NCBI GenBank assembly: GCA_965231815.1
Contig: OZ246890.1
Location: forward strand, 2,790,001-2,854,000
From: JAPPFW01 sp965231815
GTDB taxonomy: Bacteria > Actinomycetota > Acidimicrobiia > Spongiisociales > Spongiisociaceae
Direction: 5' to 3'
DNA length: 64,000 nucleotides
Shown: positions 58,711 through 64,000 of the stretch, piece after piece
Position numbering within the stretch: position 1 is the stretch's first letter
Layout: each line of letters starts with the position of its first letter
Program-made: the position numbers and the translations under genes
The notes under the pieces: model-generated
Database searches by the model: none
What the model was told of the DNA's origin: nothing
Seen by the model: only the letters and a program-made list of their open reading frames with translations

Positions 58711-59588
58711 TCGACATCGCCACCTCCCGGTGGGCCAAACGAGCCCTGATAGCGGTATTTATCTTCGAGATAATCTTCCTCTACGCCCCCATCACCATGC
58801 TCTACATTTTCTCATTCAACGAGGGCACGGTGGTGGGGTTCCCGTTCGCCGGTTTCACCTTGGACTGGTACAGGGAGGCCCTTACCAACCGAGGTCTCCT
58901 GCTTTCTATGAGAACCAGCGCAACGATCGCCCTCATGTCTAGTACTGCATCGATAGTGGTCGGCCTCTTGATGGCCATCCCTCTGGCCCGGCGCAAGTTC
59001 AAGGCAAAGGCGCCGATCATGGCGCTGGTGCTCAGTCCTCTCGTGGTACCCCATCTCGTGTTCGGGGTTGCGTTGCTGATCACCTTCAGGAGCGTTGAGG
59101 TTCTGACCAACGGAGCTTTCGAGTTCCCCTTATCACTTCCTTCCGTAGCGATTGGCCACGTCGTGGTTTTGATGCCGCTTATAGTCTTGATCCTGATACC
59201 CCGTCTACAACGAATCGATGCTCACCTCGAGGAGGCGGCCGAGGACTTGGGCGCCAGCGGGTGGCGAACCTTCCGGAGCGTGATCCTTCCACTGATCGCG
59301 CCGGCTCTGATGGCGGCATACGTGATCTCGTTCATCATCTCGTTCAACGAGTTCGCGGTGGCGGTATTCGTGAGCGGACCTACCACCACCTTCCCGATCT
59401 ACGTGCTGGCCCAACTCCAGTATCCGGTGGACGTGCCCCAGGTCATCGCTATCTCGGTCATCGTCGTAACCATCTCCCTGCTGGTGGTGGTGGGCGCCGA
59501 GGTGCTACGGCGAGTGTTCGAGCGGCGGTACCGGGTACTGAACCAGACCGCCGGACTGCTCGGCGTGGCCGACGCCGATACGGAGTGA
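58707..59588 (+). CDS. ABC transporter permease, PotC type
   Basis: The 293-residue membrane protein begins MIDIATSRWAKRALIAVFIF. It has the PotC features FSFNEGTVVGFPFAGFTLDW and YREALTNRGLLLSMRTSATI. The coupling motif is EAAEDLGASGWRTFRSVILP, followed by SFIISFNEFAVAVFVSGPTT. It starts at ATG 58707 overlapping the PotB-type gene by 4 bp. The frame extends upstream without family sequence. It pairs with the preceding permease. A CocE/NonD hydrolase gene follows 31 bp later, ahead of the ATPase. Confidence 0.92.
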   Translation: MIDIATSRWAKRALIAVFIFEIIFLYAPITMLYIFSFNEGTVVGFPFAGFTLDWYREALTNRGLLLSMRTSATIALMSSTASIVVGLLMAIPLARRKFKAKAPIMALVLSPLVVPHLVFGVALLITFRSVEVLTNGAFEFPLSLPSVAIGHVVVLMPLIVLILIPRLQRIDAHLEEAAEDLGASGWRTFRSVILPLIAPALMAAYVISFIISFNEFAVAVFVSGPTTTFPIYVLAQLQYPVDVPQVIAISVIVVTISLLVVVGAEVLRRVFERRYRVLNQTAGLLGVADADTE

Positions 59589-59619
59589 GCATGAGCGTCC
59601 GCCGGGAACGGAAAGCGTA

Positions 59620-61377
59620 ATGTCGGATCGGGCATCTTTGCTCCAGCCCTACTCCCGGAAGACTCACGCTTGGGCGGGTGTCGATCTCGAACGCAACGTC
59701 GAGATGCAGACCAGGGACGGAGTGACGTTGAGAAGCGACATCTACCGACCGCTCGGTGACGGCCCGTGGCCGGTCCTGCTCCACCGAACACCCTACGGTA
59801 AGGACTTCGTCCACGACGGTCACTACTTACACCCCGGCTGGTACGTACGGAGTAGCTTCGTTGTGGTGGTACAGGACGTGAGGGGCAGGTTCGGATCGGA
59901 TGGCGCTTTCACTCCCTATCTCAACGAGGCGTCCGACGGATACGACACGGTGGAATGGGCGGCCGGTTTGGAGGGTTCCAACGGCCGGGTGGGAATGTAC
60001 GGGGCGAGCTATCCAGGGATGGTCCAGTATCTGGCGGCGGTCGAAAGCCCTCCGAGCCTCGGAGCGATCTCTCCCACCGTTGCCGCTGCCGACCTGTACA
60101 GCCATTGGACCTACGAGGGGGGCGCCCTGCGCATGTTCGTCCCCCACTGGACGGCTGCCCTTCTTATGGAAATCGGCATGCGGCGTGGCCAGCCCGATCT
60201 GACCGCCCGCGGTAGGGCTATCAGGTCAGTGCCTTCGCAGGCGGGTGCATGGCTGGGCTCGGCGGCACCGGTGGAGTTGGATCCGCTCGAGCACGCCGAC
60301 TTCTACAGGGAGTGGCTGGAGCATCCCACCAATGACGCTTTCTGGAAGGAACGCAGCGCTCTCCACCGCATGGACTCGGTGCAGTGCGCGGTTCTCCACA
60401 TCGGGGCCTGGTTCGACACCTTCCTCGAAGGCGCCCTAGCGGCCTACCGGGAGTTGGCTTCCCGACCGGACGGCCCTGAGCAATGGCTGATCATCGGTCC
60501 GTGGGGACACCTCCCGGGCGGTGAGCGTATAGGAGACCTGATTCTCGGACCTCAGGCCAGAGGTACTGTGAATCTCGACCAGGTTCAGGTCGACTTCTTC
60601 CACCGCCATCTCGGTGCGAGCACTTCGGCAAGCGACGAGAGTCGGGTCCGCTACTACGTGTTGTTCGAGAACCGCTGGCGTGACACCCCGACATGGCCGC
60701 CTTCCGGGACAGAAACCACTCTCTATCTCCGTTCGGATGGAACCGCCAACACAGTGGGCGGTGACGGCCGGCTCGATCAGCTACCTCCGGAGGCGCCGGA
60801 ACCGGCTGACCTGTATCACTACGTTCCCCGCATCCCGGTGGCGGCAGCCGGTGGACACACCTGCTGTGACGAGAACGCCATGCCGGCCGGACCGCGCAGC
60901 CAGCACTTCCTGGAGAGGCTGCCCGAAATACTTGTCTACTCGACCGAGCCTTTCGCCGAAGAGGTCACTATCGCCGGTCCGGTCACGGCCCGGTTGTGGA
61001 CCGCTACCGAAGCGGTCTCGGCCGACTACGTAACCCGCCTCTGCATGGTCCGCAACGGCAGGTCGCTGAACATCAGCGACGGGATAAGGCGGATGCCCGC
61101 CGAGGACCTTGCTCAGGCGCGGGACGGGGATGGTGTAGCTCAGGTTGAGATTCGGATGCAGTCCACCGCCGCGCTGATCCGCCCCGGCGACCGGTTGCGT
61201 CTTCATGTCACCAGCGGCGCCTTCCCGGCTTTCGACATCAACCCGCAGACCGGGGCCCTGCCCGCCACGACCCCGACCTGGGACGGGATGGCTGCCATGC
61301 ACGGTGTCTGCCACGAGCCGGGACGGGAGTCATCGCTAATCTTCACACTGACCAAGGAGAGGGATCATGACGGCTAG
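59620..61377 (+). CDS. CocE/NonD family hydrolase inside the Pot-type ABC operon
   Basis: The 585-residue protein has VEMQTRDGVTLRSDIYRPLG, VVQDVRGRFGSDGAFTPY, the nucleophile S130 in VGMYGASYPGMVQYLAA, and the C-terminal domain with AEEVTIAGPVTARLWTATEA and PGDRLRLHVTSGAFPAFDIN. It lacks a signal peptide, so it should act in the cytoplasm on what the importer brings in. Compared with the hydrolases at 16661 and 22282 it is more distant and ends differently (SSLIFTLTKERDHDG). Its stop overlaps the ATPase start by 11 bp, so it is fixed in the transport operon. Ester or amide substrates are likeliest. Confidence 0.92.
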   Translation: MSDRASLLQPYSRKTHAWAGVDLERNVEMQTRDGVTLRSDIYRPLGDGPWPVLLHRTPYGKDFVHDGHYLHPGWYVRSSFVVVVQDVRGRFGSDGAFTPYLNEASDGYDTVEWAAGLEGSNGRVGMYGASYPGMVQYLAAVESPPSLGAISPTVAAADLYSHWTYEGGALRMFVPHWTAALLMEIGMRRGQPDLTARGRAIRSVPSQAGAWLGSAAPVELDPLEHADFYREWLEHPTNDAFWKERSALHRMDSVQCAVLHIGAWFDTFLEGALAAYRELASRPDGPEQWLIIGPWGHLPGGERIGDLILGPQARGTVNLDQVQVDFFHRHLGASTSASDESRVRYYVLFENRWRDTPTWPPSGTETTLYLRSDGTANTVGGDGRLDQLPPEAPEPADLYHYVPRIPVAAAGGHTCCDENAMPAGPRSQHFLERLPEILVYSTEPFAEEVTIAGPVTARLWTATEAVSADYVTRLCMVRNGRSLNISDGIRRMPAEDLAQARDGDGVAQVEIRMQSTAALIRPGDRLRLHVTSGAFPAFDINPQTGALPATTPTWDGMAAMHGVCHEPGRESSLIFTLTKERDHDG

Positions 61378-62485
61378 CTCCTCGCCGATGCCCGATGTCG
61401 GGATCCGCCTCGAGGGCGTAACCAAGCGATTCGGGGAGGTAGTGGCGGTCGACAACGTCGACATCGTCATCCGTGAAGGGGAGTTTTTCTCCTTGCTGGG
61501 ACCGAGTGGGTGTGGCAAGACGACCAGCCTGCGCATGATCGCAGGGTTCGAAGCTCCAGACGCCGGTCGGGTCCTGCTGCGTGACAAGGACGTAAGTGGG
61601 GAGCTTCCCAGCAAGCGCAACGTGAATATGGTGTTCCAGCACTATGCATTGTTTCCCCACATGAACGTCGAGGAAAACGTCACGTTCGGGCTGCGCGTCG
61701 CCGGGGTCCGAAGGAATGAACGCGTCAAGCGAGTGACTGAAATCTTGGAGATCGTCCGTATGCCCGGTTTCCAGAAGCGCAAGCCATGGCAGTTGTCGGG
61801 CGGGCAGCAGCAGCGGGTCGCCCTCGCCCGAGCGCTGGTCAATCGACCTTCGGCTCTCCTCCTCGACGAACCCCTAGGCGCCCTTGACGTAAAGCTGCGC
61901 CGCGAGATGCAATTGGAGCTGAAGGCCATCCAGCATGAGTTGGGTACCACCTTCGTGTATGTCACCCATGATCAGGAGGAGGCGCTCACCATGTCGGACC
62001 GCATTGCGGTCATGAACCTGGGCAGGGTTGAGCAAACCGGTACTCCACGGGAGATCTACGAGCAGCCACAGTCGTCCTTCGTGGCCGGCTTCATCGGTTC
62101 CCTCAACGCTATGAGTTTAGTGGTCGAGCAATGCCGCGACGGCATGGGTATAACCCCGGTCGGTGGTGGTCGGATTATGGCTCGGGTGGGGGATTCCTCT
62201 AAACCTGGCGCCGCGTTGAGAGTGGCGGTCCGTCCCGAACAGATAGCACTGGGTCCGCCGAACGCGCCCGTCCACCCGGACGGTTCGGTCGTGGTCGGAA
62301 CTATCGAGGAGGTGATCTACCTGGGGGCGGTAAGTCTCTTCCATCTCGGAGTCCCTGGCTTGGACCGGCTGGTCAGCCAGCGCATGTCACATGAAGAGGA
62401 GTCCGCCTTCCAGGTCGGCGACCGCGTGTCCGCCTCGTGGGAGTCCGTCCACACCTTGGTGCTCGAGGCGAATCCAGACACCTGA
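61367..62485 (+). CDS. ABC transporter ATP-binding protein, PotA type
   Basis: The 372-residue ATPase shows Walker A GPSGCGKTTSLRMIAGFE, Q-loop MVFQHYALFPHMNVEENV, signature WQLSGGQQQRVALARALVNR, Walker B LLLDEPLGALD and switch VTHDQEEALTMSDRIAV. A C-terminal TOBE domain (residues about 280-360) has LRVAVRPEQIALG and VVVGTIEEVIYLGAVSLFHL. The MalK/PotA domain order and length are normal. It starts inside the end of the hydrolase gene. It powers the PotB/PotC-type permeases at 57781-59588. Confidence 0.95.
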   Translation: MTASSSPMPDVGIRLEGVTKRFGEVVAVDNVDIVIREGEFFSLLGPSGCGKTTSLRMIAGFEAPDAGRVLLRDKDVSGELPSKRNVNMVFQHYALFPHMNVEENVTFGLRVAGVRRNERVKRVTEILEIVRMPGFQKRKPWQLSGGQQQRVALARALVNRPSALLLDEPLGALDVKLRREMQLELKAIQHELGTTFVYVTHDQEEALTMSDRIAVMNLGRVEQTGTPREIYEQPQSSFVAGFIGSLNAMSLVVEQCRDGMGITPVGGGRIMARVGDSSKPGAALRVAVRPEQIALGPPNAPVHPDGSVVVGTIEEVIYLGAVSLFHLGVPGLDRLVSQRMSHEEESAFQVGDRVSASWESVHTLVLEANPDT

Positions 62486-62761
62486 TCGGTCGGAAGTTAA
62501 CATCAAACGGAGCATCATAGGTACGGTATATAGTTATTGGATATGATTCCAACATTGCTTCTGCGGTATTCCCGGACGCGTGGTCAACTACGGAGGACGC
62601 AGTTCCGCCTAACCCCCGCCCCCGCCCAAACCTACATGACGGCCCTCGCTAACCCACGCTCTCTGCCGCAGTTCTGCTGACCCCCACAGCCCACCAACCG
62701 GCCCCGGCAAGGCCCCCCGGTAGATTCAGGGCTAGCCTGATCGCGCGGCAAGGAGGAATAC
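62486..62761. other. Intergenic stretch with an AT-rich block
   Basis: No gene was found. GGTACGGTATATAGTTATTG near 62519 is an AT-rich block that could hold a promoter for the flavin reductase. A C-rich stretch at about 62610-62720 (ACCCCCGCCCCCGCCC) has no evident structure. GGCAAGGAGGAATAC precedes the next GTG start. Confidence 0.45.
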
Positions 62762-63262
62762 GTGATCGCAAGCGCGGACCCGTTTCAGGATATGTTCAGG
62801 AACATTATGTCGAACTTCGCGTCCAGCGTGACCGTGGTCACCAGTTTCGCCCAGGGTCGGCACCACGGGCTAACCGTATCCGCCTTCACGTCCGTGTCGC
62901 TCGATCCGCCCCTGATCCTGATCTGTATCGATCATGCATCTCACAGCATCGACGCCTTGCGGATCGCGCCCGGCTTCACCGTGAACATGTGCCGCGAAGG
63001 CACCGCGGAGGTCGCCAAACTGTTCGCATCCAAGCACCCCGACAAGTTCGCCGGACTGGTGGCGCGGGAACCCGAATACGACGGAGCGGGGCTGGTCCTC
63101 CCGGCCGATTCTTACGCCTCCCTCGAGTGCCGAACCGTCGAATCGCTGGAGGCGGGCGATCACACCGTCTTCATCGGCCACGTCGAACACGCCTCATACC
63201 ACCAGACCGCCCAGCCGCTTCTCTACTGGCAACGGGAGTTCCGTCGGCTCAGAAACGACTGA
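62762..63262 (+). CDS. Flavin reductase-like, FMN-binding split-barrel protein
   Basis: The 166-residue protein matches the flavin_reduct family: FRNIMSNFASSVTVVTSFAQ, GLTVSAFTSVSLDPPLILIC, FTVNMCREGTAEVAKLFASK and the closing YASLECRTVESLEAGDHTVF, IGHVEHA. Such proteins supply reduced flavin to two-component monooxygenases or bind flavin or haem. GTG start after GGCAAGGAGGAATAC. No partner monooxygenase lies in the window, so it may serve a gene elsewhere. The gene stands alone. Confidence 0.9.
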   Translation: MIASADPFQDMFRNIMSNFASSVTVVTSFAQGRHHGLTVSAFTSVSLDPPLILICIDHASHSIDALRIAPGFTVNMCREGTAEVAKLFASKHPDKFAGLVAREPEYDGAGLVLPADSYASLECRTVESLEAGDHTVFIGHVEHASYHQTAQPLLYWQREFRRLRND

Positions 63263-63424
63263 TATATCTCGCCACACGGTCCCTCCGTCGTCGCCCTTGA
63301 TCCAACCGAGCCTTCCTCTCCACATCCGGCAGCCGTGAAACGGCGCCTCTCTACAAGGTCGATTATTTGTCACAGCCATCGACTAGGTATGCGAGTACAG
63401 ACCGCGGAACAAGGAGAGAATTAC

Positions 63425-63511
63425 ATGGATGTGACTACAATACCGCGAAAGGGGATATCCAGGCTGCACGATTCTGAGCGGAAACGAGGTCTGCATCATG
63501 GCGAGCTATGA
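63425..63511 (+). CDS. Possible 28-residue leader ORF overlapping the methyltransferase start
   Basis: A short frame from ATG 63425 after the strong site AAGGAGAGAATTAC encodes MDVTTIPRKGISRLHDSERK and RGLHHGEL. It ends 14 bp inside the methyltransferase gene in another frame. The better ribosome site belongs to this frame, so the methyltransferase may depend on coupling to it. It may also be chance. Confidence 0.3.
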   Translation: MDVTTIPRKGISRLHDSERKRGLHHGEL

Positions 63512-64000
63512 ACTCCATCGTGGAGACGTTTCGGAGGCCTATTCCTGGTGGCCGGCCCCGGCCACCATCATTTCGGACGGCGCCTATGGCGTAGGGGGTT
63601 TCCCAGGGGATCCGCGCACCCCGGATGGCATCGTGGATTGGTATCGGCCGCACGTCTCAGAATGGGCGAAACATTCTCAACCGGCCACGACTCTCTGGTT
63701 TTGGAATACGGAACACGGATGGGCGTCGGTACATCCAATTGCTGCTCGAACATGGTTGGAAGTACGAACAGGCAATCGTTTGGGACAAGGGAATACGCCA
63801 CGTTGCGGGAAACGCCAACGGCAAGACGTTACGGAGGTTTCCGGTTGTGACCGAAGTCTGTGTCCTCTATTCCCGTGAACTCATGTTGCCGACAGAGGAT
63901 GGTGTGCTGCCGGCCCAGCAGTGGCTCCGGCATGAGTGGCGCCGTTCAGGACTACCTCTGTACCGCGCCAACGAAGCATGCGGGGTCCGAAACGCAGCTA
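63498..64000 (+). pseudogene. DNA methyltransferase (N4/N6-type), frameshifted and cut by window edge
   Basis: The first frame from ATG 63498 gives MASYELHRGDVSEAYSWWPA, IISDGAYGVGGFPGDPRTPD and TLWFWNTEHGWASVHP. Sequence after 63738 continues in a second frame: LLLEHGWKYEQAIVWDKGIR, HVAGNANGKTLRRFPVVTEV and on to the window end. Together they match amino-DNA methyltransferases in which the DPPY motif reads DGAY. One extra A after the codons for SVHP explains the break. The gene runs past 64000. With no nuclease gene in view it could be part of a restriction-modification system or stand alone. Confidence 0.75.

Overview
The window is GC-rich, densely coded DNA of a free-living or host-associated bacterium. 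Lipoproteins with Thr/Pro/Ala or acidic linkers after the lipobox, frequent GTG/TTG starts, strong GGAGG ribosome sites and a candidate leaderless promoter all suggest an actinobacterium-like organism. Acidimicrobiia is my guess. No rRNA, tRNA or CRISPR array was recognised, so taxonomy is inference only.

Layout. (1) 1-13.7 kb is a decaying region: an oxoprolinase/hydantoinase broken by a frameshift, a D-aminoacylase scrap, an aldo/keto reductase, a DUF1028 gene, an IclR-type HTH remnant, and a HyuA'-phosphotriesterase' chimera. The phosphotriesterase remnant is split by a 7.75 kb composite transposon-like unit (5820-13571) with a GTC target duplication. The unit has an IS3-family copy at its left end and a 60-bp IS tail at its right end. 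It carries a DUF262/DUF1524/AlbA_2 gene, a membrane protein with six CxxC-H-C repeats, broken tyrosine recombinases, a 4 x 72-bp repeat gene and a DUF4268 remnant. (2) 13.7-24 kb holds a VOC protein, amidohydrolases, two CocE/NonD hydrolases, a D-threonine-aldolase-like protein and a NitT/TauT-type binding lipoprotein. It also has an IS1380 scrap next to a duplicated HyuB tail. (3) 24.4-26.2 kb is an intact IS1380-family element with a CTAAG duplication. (4) 27-34 kb is a two-permease NitT/TauT-type ABC importer with a 1275-aa HyuA-HyuB fusion and an ATPase. (5) 33.7-43.4 kb holds phosphotriesterase-family proteins, a PhyH dioxygenase, a threonine-synthase-like enzyme, an N-acyl-D-amino-acid deacylase and an amidohydrolase. 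(6) 43.4-49.5 kb is a compact bacterial microcompartment (BMC) operon with BMC-H, BMC-P and BMC-T shell genes. Its aldehyde dehydrogenase and DUF3830 protein carry related EutQ-like N-terminal tags. (7) 50-55.4 kb holds an SDR, a serine beta-lactamase-like hydrolase and a second NitT/TauT-type importer without its own ATPase. (8) 56.5-62.5 kb is a polyamine-type (Pot) ABC operon with a CocE hydrolase inside it. (9) The right end has a flavin reductase and a frameshifted DNA methyltransferase cut by the window edge.

Together the intact genes look like an uptake-and-hydrolysis region for small cyclic amides, N-acyl-D-amino acids or esters. Import would be by several ABC systems. Hydrolysis would be by hydantoinase, deacylase, amidohydrolase, phosphotriesterase-like and CocE enzymes. 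Any aldehyde intermediate could be handled inside the BMC. The BMC lacks a recognised signature enzyme, CoA-acylating aldehyde dehydrogenase and phosphotransacylase, and is the best candidate here for an undescribed system.
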